Origin: Podocnemis expansa
Taxonomy: Eukaryota; Chordata; Testudines; Podocnemididae
NCBI GenBank assembly: GCA_007922195.1
Contig: ML682001.1
Coordinates: 750,084-814,083, forward strand
Direction: 5' to 3'
DNA length: 64,000 bases
The translations under genes were made by a program, and so were the position numbers. Shown here piece after piece: positions 1 through 12,300 of this stretch (position 1 is the stretch's first letter; every line of letters begins with the position of its first letter). The notes under the pieces were generated by a model. The model searched no databases, was not told the DNA's origin, and saw only the letters and a program-made list of their open reading frames with translations.

Positions 1-550
1 TGTAGATTCATGTTAGCAATTTAACAGGGCACCATTGCTCCTCCAATTGCTAGCAGTGACAAGAGAATAGCTCTCCACAATGATGGTGGACTTTCTATAG
101 GTCAGCTACTACTGTCTATGAATACGTTTGGGCTGGAAATTAGAAGAAGTTTCCAACCGTCAGAGGAGAGAAGTTCTGTACTCGCCTTCTGGGGCTAGGG
201 AGGGGTTGCAAGGGCATCAACTGAACCAGTTTGAAGATGGATCTTGCTATGCTTACAAGTGATGTTGTATGATAAGGTAGCCTGTGATAGCAGAGGCTGG
301 ACTTGATGACCCAGGAGGCCCTTAACCATCTCATGGCCCCAAGTTCTTGCTCTTTCAGCTCAGACATTAATATTTCTCCAGAGACAGTTACACCACCCCA
401 GAAAAATGGGCTTGGAATGAAAATGTCGCCTTGTTGACCATAGTTCTGTGTGCCCCAAAATGGGTGTGGGAAGGAGGCTAGCGAAATGGCTCATCTTGTT
501 TGGTGCTGTACAGCTCTACAGCAAGAGGCCGTCCCAGCACTTAGCTTGAA

Positions 551-839
551 GGGTACGTCTACACTCTAAAAACAGACAAAACCTCAGAGCCCAGGTCAAA
601 TGACTTGGCCTTGTGCTGTGGGGCTACAAAGAGCAGTGTAGACATTCCCACTCGGGTTGGAGCCAAGCTCCCTTTCTCACTGGGTTTCAAAGTCTGCATT
701 CCAGCCTGAGTGGGGACGCTGCGTTGCTGTTGTTTGCACTGTGATGTGAATCCCTCAAGCTACAGTCAGTTGACCCAGGCCGAGACTGGCTGCCCTGCGG
801 ATATTTTTGCAATGTACACCTGCCTTGTGTAGACAAGTC
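551..839. mobile_element. MITE-like element with GTCTACAC / GTGTAGAC ends
   Basis: Starts GGGTACGTCTACACT and ends TTGTGTAGACAAGTC, giving short inverted termini related to the elements at 1501-1909 and 38429-38760. No coding capacity. I could not read a convincing target-site duplication. Confidence 0.5.
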
Positions 840-1500
840 AATTCAAAGTGTTTGGCTTAGACTCTTGACGCAGACTGGGAATGCAGGAAATCTCTGATGG
901 AGGCAGGAATCAAACCCAGTTATCTTGAGTCCCCCCTGCTGTCCTTAACTACTCAACCATCCCAGCTGACGTATTATAATAGATGCTGTGACATTCCTGC
1001 AATGCTGTGTTGGTGTCATGCTGAAGGACCTGTGGGTTCAGACGTGCAGCCCCACAGCAGACCCAGATTCTTCTAACCATGGTGGTGAGGTGGCGCATCT
1101 CAGTACACATCCCTATTTCTGGCCAAGTGTCTTAATACTTCCAATGCTTTGTTCTGAGCAAGCCCCGTGTTACACACTCTCCTACCTCCAGCATTGCCTG
1201 ACCATGGAGCCTTCAGCATATTGGAACTCATTAGTCACAGCACAGTGATCTCACACACGGCGCCTCTCCTCGGGATACATACAGGGTGTTATGCACGTGC
1301 GGTCCCGACCACCCACAGACAGGCAGGCTGGCTGCTGCAGAGACAGGAGATGAGGCTGGTTCACAAAACCCATTCAGACCGACAACTAGCTGGCGCACGT
1401 GTATTTGGACAGTCAAAAGCGTGCTGCCTTTATTTGCCACTCTATCTGGCTTACTTCTGATGCAACAGACACCGGTGGCAATTTTGCCATTGATTTCAAG

Positions 1501-1909
1501 GGGTAAATCTACACTGGAGGCTCTGTTAAGTCTATTCTACAAGGTCGACATTAAGTTGACTTAAAATTGATCTTGTTAAGTCAACTTAGAGAGTCTACAC
1601 TGAAAACTCCTGTTGACTGCCTGCATCAACACTGGCAGGTGCTAGGTCAACCCTTCCTGGTGGCCAGGAACTCTGGGGGCGGGGGGGGCCCCCGGAGGCC
1701 AATTAGGTTGACTTAAGGGCTTTTCCCTGTCTACACTGGCCTAAGTTGACTTAATAAGGTCAACTTAAGCATTAAGTTGACCTTAAGAGGTGGTGTTATT
1801 AAGTCAACTTAAGGAAGCACTTAAGTTGACTTAATAAAAGCCCAGTGGGGGTCTATAGGTCAACTTAACCATCCTTAAGTCGACCTAAGGCTCCAATGTA
1901 GACATGCCC
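1501..1909. mobile_element. Palindrome-rich MITE with TTAAGTTGACTTAA core repeats
   Basis: 409 bp. Ends GGGTAAATCTACACTGGAG and CTCCAATGTAGACATGCCC are inverted repeats of 19 bases with a few mismatches. The inside holds about ten copies of a near-palindromic unit TTAAGTYRACTTAA in both orientations. A GC-rich segment near 1675-1700 interrupts it. Non-coding. Confidence 0.7.
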
Positions 1910-3373
1910 ATGGAGACTGCAGCTCTATCCCAAAGTGCCGGCTCATCCAGGACCCAAGCACTCTACAGTGCTCCCAGGAGGGGGTGTGATTGGCATCTCC
2001 ATTTACAGACAGGGAAACTGAGGCACAGAACAGTTATGTGGCTAACTTAAAATCCTGGTGTAAGTGTCAAGATTCTGGATCAGCGCAGAGGAGTCCTGAT
2101 TTCCTGCCCTTTTGAGTTGTCCAGTGATCCCCACTCTCCTGAGGGTTCAACTCCCAGTTTATCAGCTAAATTTGTGTCACTTCTCTGGTGATAGCTGCTC
2201 ACAGTGTCATTAAGTGGATTGCAATTTATGTCTATACTGATGGTAGGAAAATTGCAGCCATCAGTGTGCTCTTCACCCCAGTAACTTCAGCCCCAGAAGT
2301 GGTTTATTGCTAAGGTGACTGAACGGCACTTCTGGTCGCCTTAGTGAAGTGTGTAAGGACTAGTTAGTAAGTCCTCAGGAGATATGCAAGGTAGTTTATG
2401 TACCTTGTCTATCGCCCATCGACTGCCACTGAAAAGCGTGGTGAATGTAGACTAGGGTGCAGGTGCCAGGTGGCACAACTAATGGGATGCAGGTCATTGC
2501 TTGGCGATGAGAGGGGAGCCCTCTGCAGTCAGTGGGAAGGACGTGGGTCTGTGTCTTCCATTTCTCCCCACTGCTCTGTTGTCTCTTCTTTTTGGGTGAT
2601 GTTGTAGCCATCTAGCCAGAGCCCCATGGCAAGCATGGGTGCAGAAGAGCAGCACCCACTAGAAGCTGATTTGGGTCCCTGGCCATTGGGACCTCCAAGA
2701 AGAGCAGGCCAGACTGACACCCTTCCAGCAATGAGCTCTGGTCCATCTGTAGTCTCCTTGCCTGCAGGAAATGACCGTGGGTCACTTCTGTGCCTAACGC
2801 CTGAGTAAAAGAGCAGAAGTGGAGGGAGTGTTTGTGGGGATTTATGGTCCTCACACCCCTCCCCACTCGGGCTGTGTGTGAAAGCGGTTTAGCCCATCAC
2901 AACATGCATGGACAAAGCAATTCTTCACTGTAGCGCAGATGGCTGCAGAGCTAGGACTGGCTTTTACACAGGACAGCATTTCTCTAACCTGAGCTGTCCT
3001 GCAGATTGGATTCCTGGCTATTCCTCTCATCACAGGCCAGTGATGCACTGCGGCACTTGCAGAGCAGGCATGTTAAAATGGACACGATCCCTAGGCAGTG
3101 AGAAACCAGAAGCCAAATCCAAACATGCAAGGGAAATTCCCTTCTCATGGGCATGCCTCACAACCAGCAACTCCTACAGGTATTGGAGGAGATCATGTCT
3201 GACCAGCCAGAATCCCCCCAGTGTGGTCCAATCCTTAGAAGCACTGAGTCCCTCAGTGTTGGGCTCCCACCAGAGATGTGCTCAGCACTTCGCAGGACCA
3301 GCCCTCTGAGGGAGGCTCATGAGCACCAAAAAACCCAGCAGACATGGACATGGAGGAAACGCAGAAAATTATC

Positions 3374-3379
3374 TTTATT
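3374..3379 (-). promoter_or_regulatory. Poly(A) signal AATAAA of TRPN1
   Basis: AATAAA on the minus strand (TTTATT on the plus strand), 105 bases beyond the stop codon. A T/G-rich stretch follows on the minus strand around 3330-3360, as expected for the downstream element. It implies a very short 3' UTR of roughly 125-140 bases. Confidence 0.75.
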
Positions 3380-6300
3380 GTATTCCATTTGGACATACAA
3401 GACGTCATCACTAACTCCCTACCGTGTTCAGGTAGCTTGGCGGGGACCCAAGCCCTGGCATCATCGTTGTTGGATGCAAACAGGCTAGACCTTGCAGATG
3501 TCCTGGCTGCTCACCAGCAGATGGACGGGTTGCATGACCGTCCTTTCCTCGGGGTGCATGGACAGCTCCCTCTCAAACTGTGCTTTGTCCATTCGCCCTT
3601 TCAAGGAGTAGTAGCGGAGAGCCACGCTGGGCCAGTCTATTGCCTCCTCAATGTGCAGAGGCCCAGCTGGGAGAGGGCTTCGAATGTGCCCACCTAAGGA
3701 TAGAACAAGAGATGGGTCATAGGGCAAGAGAAGAAAGTCACCTACCCATATCCCATGACCCTCTTCTTTGGTACCCCTGAAATTGGTGGAGATGGTTCAG
3801 TATAGGTATCAGACAGCATTGTCCTCTCCTGCATGAAATCAGACCAGCTCAAGTGTTTGCAATTTTATCACCTCCTGGTGGCTGGAGGACTGCAAAAGTC
3901 TAATCACACAATATTACCTTAAAAGGTAACAGGATTTCCCATTGTGTTCAGGTGGCAGAGGTTTGCTTTTGGAGCAAAAAATCTACAGTTCAGTCCCCTG
4001 ACTGTGTGAATTAGGTGGCAATTGTGGCGTTTATGGAACCTCACAAAATCAGGGTCTGAAATTATATCTTCTGATATTATTTGTAGCTCCTAAGATGATT
4101 GAGTTCTTAAATTTTTCATTTCTCTTAATTATGGAAAGAAACTTCTGTAAATCACTAAATTATCCAATAAAATGTTGCTTAGCGTTAACTGTAGGATATA
4201 TTCTATTATATATGTCACATTAATTTTCTGTAGTTAATGCAAGGATTGCCTCTGATTAAATGGGTTTGCTCACAGAAAAGATTCTGCCCTTGGATGTGAA
4301 CTTTAAGCTCCTATCGAGGAAGCAGAGTCTGTTAAGGGAGCAGAGCCTGGCCCTGTAACTACTGGACTTTCTCCACTCGTTTACGGGTTCAAATCCAGCC
4401 TATATCTTACTGAAAGCTGTCAGGGGCTATGCAAATGAAGTTGGTCTGAGTCCAATCTGATGAGGAAGTGGCAACAGCTCATAGGAAACAAATATGAATC
4501 AAGAATAAAAATGCCATTGCACATCCTCAGTGAAACATGCTCTTGCTGCAGAGCAGAATCCAATCTATCCCTTCAAGGCACAGCACCTCCTCTGTCTGTC
4601 TCTGCGATAGGATGGCCCTGCAGCCGAGAGGGGAGGCGCTATTCCTTGCTGAATCCGTTCTTGGTTGAGTGAGTAATGAGAGAGGCAGAAAGAAGAGATG
4701 GAAGCACCCTGTCTTCTATTCTTCTACAGCAAAGACAATGAAAAACGAGGAGATGTGCCCCCTCATTCCCCCAAAATTCATTCTGACTATGCCACAGAAT
4801 TCCATCTTGTTTGTCTGATCTCCCAGAGTCTAGGCTCCTCTCTTCAAATGCACAGGGTCGGCCTAACCTACTGAACAGAAACTTCCCTTCCAGCCGCCTC
4901 CAACAGCACCTCAAGTTACAAGCCAAGCCAGATAACAGCCGAGTGGGAGGAGAAATCTTTGCAGAGTCGTGCTAGTGAGATGTTGGGTTACACTGATGCA
5001 CAGTTTGTCCTCTCCAGACAAAACATAAACAGTGCTGGCCAAAGCCCCCTCCCTCCCGCTGCTTTGAAAACTGACTCCTAAGTGTCTGAACCAACAGCAC
5101 TGAAGCAAAAGACAGGCAGAGCAATGACTCAATCCTTAGTGTGCTCTAGTTGTGCCTAGATATGGTAGCATATGCAGAAGTTTGTTCTGCAGAGCACCTT
5201 CCATCCGCAATATTTCCCAAAATGGATAATACTCTTCGGAAGTGTGACAGCAAAGGGGGACAAAAATTCAGATGCGTAGATAAGGGAGGAAGGGAGACTC
5301 TTCCAGCTATGTGAACCAATAAGAGAATCATTGTGGTGGAGAGATACAGCAAGGCAACTGCAGGATATAGGAAGGCAAGAGCTGCCGAAGAAAAGGCTAT
5401 TTGCACCAAGGCTAATGACTCTGCACAGAAGAGAGACATATGGCAAGAGCCCACCCATGTAGTCTGACGCTCCGAACAGTACAGAGAAAAAAACCCAAGA
5501 GGTATATTAAGGATTGACTGGGCACCTTTCCTAGGGAAAGACTGAGGATCAAGGAGGGGGAAAAGACCCTTAGTGCATCGAGGTCATCACAGGGGCCAAT
5601 GGGAGGGTTGTTCCCTGCACTGCACCCTCCAGCAATGGGGACTTCTTTCCGTTCCAGTATCCAATAGCTCCCCTTCCAAGGACACTCCCACCCTAATACT
5701 CATCCTATGTTTTTCTTTGCTCAGTCTCAGAGGTGTACCCCACTGGGGCCCACCGTCTAATCTGGTCCTCTTCTGGAGGCTTATTGTGGATTTCCATCAG
5801 ATGACTCAGCAAAGGGTTAGTACCTTCTGGTGATACTTGTGTCATCCTCTTGGCAGTGACCCTAATCCAACCCATGGACGTATGAGCCAGCATGTTGATG
5901 GATCGCGTGTCGGAAGCGCTGTCCAAGTCTTCCTCTTCATTTATCAGGTCCTTCTGTTCAGTGGTGGACAGCTTACCTGGGAGGAGCACAGAAGCTCAGA
6001 GAAGTTGGGTTGTGCAAAATCATGATCTTGACCTCATCAGTGAGAACTTATCATCAGATTCTCCAACGCTCATACTATTATTCTTTTCTGGACACGATCA
6101 TGTCAGCCGGTGTGAGAGATACACATAGTTTGTACCAATAACCCATCCTGTCCTCACCCAGGAAATTAGTGACAGACAAACCTTTCACATTCAGTTAAGA
6201 GTCCCAAAACTTGGATGTTCATTTAAGGCAGGGTCTCAAACTCATAGCCCATGGGCAGCATGTGGCCCCTGAGGCCTGCAACACTGTTGTTATCAACATT

Positions 6301-9300
6301 TGCAAAATCATTGTATGAAAAGGGTTCAGTGGTGCGGCCGTTGGGCTAACATACTAGTCCTCATGTGGCCCTTGGGGTGATTTAAGTTTGAGACCCCCTG
6401 ATTTAAGGCTTATGAGAGTCTTCTGGGTGTGGACATCTCCAAAGGCTGGGGTCTCCAATAAGATTTCTAGGGGTGCGTGGTTTAGATGAGACCAGAAACA
6501 GACTCATAGACTAAGATCAGAAGGGACCATTATGATCATTTGGTCTAGTCTCATGCCCTGTACAATGCAGGTAGAGAACTTCTCCCACCAACTCCTGTAA
6601 TAAGCCAATGACCGAGTTATTAAATTCCTCAAATCATGGTTTAAAGACTTTAAGGTACAGAGAATCCACCAGTAATTGAGCCATGCCCCATGCTACAGAG
6701 GAAGTTAAAACCCTCAGCAATGGCAGGGCCTCAGATCAATTTGGGCAATGGGTTGGTCAAATTATTTAGAGAAATGATTAATTATTAGACCCCAATAGTT
6801 ATTGCCGATTATTTTCAAGGTAATTTTTCACTGTTTGTGTCCAGCATACTGGGTCATGCTGGAAAGACTGCTGATGTGCAGGACTGGGAGTTTTGGATTA
6901 TCCTTCTCCTCGTCCTCAAAACTGAAAAACATTATCCACATTTAATTCTTAACTCTCAAAACCAGTCAGATAATATTTGAGGATTATTCTAATCAACTGG
7001 TGATATTTTCAAGCCATTTTGTCTATAGTTCAGCTCATGAATATGGATTGAGGCTCTGAAACTTTTGTTTGGGGGTCTAAATGAGGCCACATTTAGACTA
7101 TCAGATTTGTAAATTCCATAGAACCTTTTTTGAAAAGCTCCCCCCCAACCCCTCCCAAAATGAAATTAAAAAAGTACATTTTTGCTAGAGATTTTGGTTG
7201 GTGTTTTGGGGCTTTTTTTCATCATCAGGCAAAAATGAAAATGAAAATTTTCATACAACTGACTTGAATATTTTTTGGTTTTCATTTACCAAAACCCCTC
7301 AAATTCTCCATTTTGTGTGTTTTGGTTTCTCATAAGGAAAAAATAACATGATTTTTTAAAATTGAAATGAATCATTTCCCATGCATTTTCCAGTTTGAAA
7401 GAAAGAAAGAAAGAAAGCCATTTTCCACTACAAAAATAATTCTGACATCTTTCCCAATTCATCAGCTCTTGTGCTAACACACTGAATTTAGAACTGAGTA
7501 AATAATTCATAGCTAATAAATTATTCACTGATTTTAGCCTACTTTTCCATTTGGAAGTTGCCCACTAACAACTTACAATTTTCTTGAATTTAATCATTAT
7601 TAAATACTGTATTGTTTGTTGGTTAGTTTTGGTGAATAATTCTTGGTCTGTAGATACCTGGTTCACTTAAACAGGGTAGCACAGTCATGCTTCTGATCTC
7701 TGGCAGGATGAATTGGGATTGCAAAATTCACTCTCCAAAACTATTTTCTCATATTGACTTAACATTTGCTGTTCACACCAACTTCCCCAGCAGGATTATG
7801 CTCTGTGGGTACATTCACCAATTTTAAACCCAGCGAGGTTTTCATGTGAGCAAATATTTGAGCTGAATGTTTTTTCAGATGTTTGCTCCTCTCTGTATGA
7901 CATTGTTCCTCTGGCAACCCTGACTGGTAAAAAAGACTGGGCCACATATCTGAACCAGACAGCTGGGAAAAACTTGGAAGGGAACGCAATCCATAACGTG
8001 GTGGAAAATCACAACTTCAAATGCCAAGAGGGTCTGAAATGACTGAGAACGGGGCCCGTGCCAGTAAACGGTCCTGACATAAACCTATTTATAGTAGGTC
8101 TGCCTAGGGTGAAATCTAGTCCATTGACTTCGCTTCCCAGGATCAGGCCCTCAGTCTCCTGGGATTAAATTTCTCATAGAACCACAGAAACTGGAGATGG
8201 GAAAGATTTCTTGGATCATCTTGTCCACATGCCCCCTGCTGGAGCCATGTGGGATTTCCTCAGTTTAACTATTCGTTTTCAAACGCCTAGTCTAGGTTAG
8301 ATGGAAATGTCTCAAGCAATAGGAGTCCTAGTGTCAACCACATCCACAGAACCCGCCAGGGTCTTTTTCTCAGACTTCTTTGTTTGTTTTTACTATTTGA
8401 TGTTAGTTTCTTAGTTCTGCCCTGTCATGGCATCATGAGGAAAGAAAGGACAGAGTTCAACAGAACCTTATAGATCAGTCTAATGTGTTCTGCAATTCTA
8501 TCATGGATTAATTCCAATTCAGGGGTTCTCAGGCCAATTTTCTGGGGGCCAGACTCACACTTTTTCCTAACATACTTGATAAACTTTAGGAAAAACAAAT
8601 GGGTATATACATGTCCAAAATCATTGCAATTTATTTTCAGCTAGCTAGTGAATCAGCTGTGAAAAGTGATATTAAAAAACAGACAAGGATAACTTTTTCG
8701 TCACAGACTGACTTAGTCCATGCAAGCCTGGGGCCAAATTAAACTGTGGATGGGGGACATGGGAAGCAGCAGAGGCCAAGCGTGATGGGCTAGGGGCCCG
8801 GGTGAGGCAGCAGGAGGCTGGAGTCCAGCTGGAGCCTGCCCCCCCCAGGACTGAAACCCAAAGTCTGAGCCCCACCACCTCTGGAAAGGGGGGGAACGCA
8901 CCAGCTGCCTGCTCCTCCAGCGCTGTTTCCAAAGGGGGACAGGGTCCAATCCCTCCTGCCAGCCCTGGCAACCAACACCAAGGTGGTGCATCCAGGAGTA
9001 ACCAAGAAGGAGAAGGTCCACTGCTTTGCCCAGCCCCCAAACAGCCCTAGGAGGTTGTGACCACAATAAAAGCCCCTACTGGTGGCATGCAGCCACAGCT
9101 GGTTTTGGGATAATTACAACATCTGTGCTGGTGCTCAACCTTAACCCTATGTTGCTGTCATTTTTATCTGGGAATATACTAATATGTCCTCTTTCCACAG
9201 TTACTTGGGAAATAAATAGTATTGTGTTTATCGGCTACTTGCTTAAATTGTGCAGCCTTGGTTCTGGTTCAGAAAGGGGGGATTACACAACAGTCCATGT

Positions 9301-12300
9301 AACATTTATATAGGAAAAGCCTATGTAGACGACTCCCTCCCCCACTGCAATTACATCATGTTTTCTGGAACGCTTCCAGTCTAATTGGTGACAATGGACT
9401 AAAAATGTGTAACCCCCACCCTTTATTTTAAACTATATTATAACTGATCTCTCTGGAGACGTAATATAGCAGCCTCAAGCCCTGTGAGGGCCCCATTCCC
9501 TTGTCTATCTGTGAAAAGGAATGGAGTCGTGCCTCTTTAAGAGAGCACACATCCGCCCCTCCCTGAAAGTGAAAGTTTCCATCAGACTTGGAGACACTGT
9601 TTTCTCATTTCTCTACCACCCATTTAGCCCCGCTGATGTCCAGGGCAGCGGCATCATTTCAGAAAATATGCAGGGCCAGAGGGCAAAGCTGTGTCAGCAT
9701 ATAGACCATTATAGGTGACAATATGGGTTGGTGAAGTGAAGTAGCTAGGCCTATTAATTTGGGAGGAGAGGTAAACCAACATCTGGGGGGCTACCTGCCC
9801 TTCTTGCCCCACATTAAATGATGCCCCCAGTTCAGGGGTTGCCTGGGTCTAACAGAGATCTACCTTCATTGGCAAGATATTTGTTGTTGGAGGTGATCAC
9901 TGCTCGTTCACCCAAAATCTCTATATTTCATCCTGCTGGACCATATTTTGGTACAAATGAGTGGAAAGTGTTTTCTTGCATTGTTTGTGTAGAACAATGG
10001 TATGAAGTTTCTATGCATCATATTAATGTGCATGATACTGACAGCTGGATCAGAAATACTGAGGTTCTGTGTTTTCCAGACTAGACATCTACTGTTGGTT
10101 CACATGGAGGGTATTTGGTCTGTAAAAGACTGGTTGGAAATTTTTCTAATGGAACATTTTCTTTTGGACAACACTGATTTGTCAAAAGTGAAAGATTTCA
10201 CCATAAATCTCTCAGTTTGGATGAAATTTTAGTTTTGGGAAAGAAAAAAAACATTTGGATTGTGCTAAAACATTCCATTTGATGGAACATTCATGGAACA
10301 TTTCTATTTTTTGGTTTGAAGTGACTTCTCATTTAGTAATGTATTTTATATGATACAAAACAAAAAGTGTTAAAAATGGAATGAAATGTTTTGATTCACC
10401 CAAAATGAATCAAAGTTTGTTTTCCAGGAAATTTTGAATTATTTTGTTTTTCTTCCATTTTGGAATGGAAAAGGCTTTTTTGCAAGCTCACAGACTTTCC
10501 TACATATTGAAAATCTGAGTTTCCACTCATCCCTAGTCTGTAAGGTAAGCAACAGAGATAACAGTGGGTTCATGTTCTACCTTCCACCCCAATATGGTTG
10601 TCTGGCTATAGGCGAAGGAAGAGTAACATGCCATGAGCCTGTTACTCATGCAGCACATACTGCCCCCTCTGTGATGACCCTAAATAAATCAAGGCACTGC
10701 CCTCTGATATGCTTTCACTTCTCAAAGTGTCCCTAAAACCTTTTACAGCCGCTGACATTCAATCATTTCATTTCATTTCTCCAATAGGCTTTGGGAACAA
10801 CACATCCAGGACTCTAGAGGAAAAATGTTCTGTGAAACAAATCTACATATAAATTAGCAGTTGTACCTCTGTGTTTGCAAAGTATTTTGATGTAATAGAG
10901 AAGATTTGTGAAGAGGTTAAAGGGGGAAGGTGTTCCAGACTTCCTAGTCATATCCCTGATGAGCATGGCCCTTCCAAACTTCCACTCTGTGTCAGATTGG
11001 GCCTGTATCCGCTGGTAGGTGTCACTCATCATGGCAATCAGCAGGTTGATCAGCACGATCAAGGTCACTACCAGGTAGACCCCAAACACAAAGCGGATGA
11101 TGACAAAGGTGAACTGAGGAGTTCTGGTGAGTGAGGGCAGGCACTCGGGGTCAACGAGTCCAAACAAGGAGAAGAATAATGTGACCATAATGACAACGGG
11201 GTCCTGGATAGAAGAGTTCACAGTTGCATTTGCAGAGGCAGCTGAGAGATTGGTCTTTGGTTCAGGGTAGACCGGCTGGTAGACAGAAGAGAGCTGCATG
11301 GTGAAGGCTATGTGAAACAAGCCTAGGATGACTGCGAACCTGGTGAGATCCTTCATGAGGTTCCTGATTATGACAGCCCAAGGGCCAAAAAGGTGGTGGA
11401 AGGTGAGGAACTCCAGGAACTGCACAAAGGAGAGTGTCATGGCCACCCCGAGGAAGATGTTCCTAGCAAACAGGCAGTGCAAGCGATCTGTGCCGGTGAA
11501 CATCAAGGCTAGCAAATGGCAAAGGAAAGCAATGGCAGAGAAGCCCAAGACGAATACTCTGATCCAAGCCAGGCCAGCCCTTTCTCCAGGATGGGTGAGC
11601 TCTGTGACCAGGGTCCCCAACAACCATGCTAAGAGCAGCCACTCGTTCCAGTATGGCATCATGTGACCTTCATAGATGGGGCTAATCGGAGGGTACACTA
11701 TGGTTAGGATGAACAGGATGAGCAGGAAGATATGCGATGCCAAGTGGCTCATGAACTTCATGATGGGAATTTTATTGAACCTATGTTTCAGGGGCAGGGA
11801 GAAAACCAGCCACATGGGAGGGCATGCTAGGAAGCAGAAGAACAAGAGGGCTATCTTCCATGGGGCCCACTTCAGGCTGCCATACCAGACTTCGGTTAGA
11901 TATTTTTGCACTGCTGGATGAGCTACTACGTCCTTCTGTTCACATTCAATTAATGAGTCCAGCATCGTGATGCCTCTGTGATCCACGGCACGGAGAAGGT
12001 AACCAGCGCTTCTCCCTCCAGAAGCCAGTGTCAGCAGCTCAGTGGCCATGCTCTCTGTGAACTTGGCGGCACTCAACAAGTCTTTGGCACGCTCCTTCTC
12101 CTTCAAGGCTGCCACGTGAAATGCTCGGGAAAGCTTGACTGCCGTGTCCAGGGGAGCGGAAGAGTGAAGGACGAATTCCTCAGTCACCTTGTTGTTGTTC
12201 AGTTTTCCACAGACCATGAGGTCAAAGATAAACTGGAAGAACAAACACTGTAATTAATAACAGGAAGAGGAAAGATGCTCTGGAGTTAAGGAATAGGACA

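Larger units (their letters stand above)
1..3373. other. Downstream flank of TRPN1, no gene seen
   Basis: No spliceable coding exon or conserved protein similarity could be recognised on either strand. It contains two MITE-like palindromic repeats (551-839 and 1501-1909) and a short SINE-like tract near 1985-2110 with the phrase GGGAAACTGAGGCACAGA. The rest is unannotated unique or decayed sequence. Confidence 0.6.
5977..10866 (-). other. TRPN1 intron between channel exon and tail
   Basis: 4.9 kb, phase 1. Holds a hAT-type MITE (6229-6400), a turtle-type dispersed repeat (6501-6725), AT-rich repeats (6780-7560 and 10190-10520), and a GC-rich block near 8720-9060 that contains overlapping open frames but no recognisable protein. 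Confidence 0.75.

Noticed and set aside
5842..5850. Alternative donor in the penultimate TRPN1 exon (CAA/GTATCA)
   Set aside because: It would leave phase 0, while the last exon needs phase 1; the donor at 5823 fits.
8672..9066. Overlapping open frames in a GC-rich block (up to 122 codons)
   Set aside because: Frames are open on both strands, with no splice or homology support; inside an intron of TRPN1.
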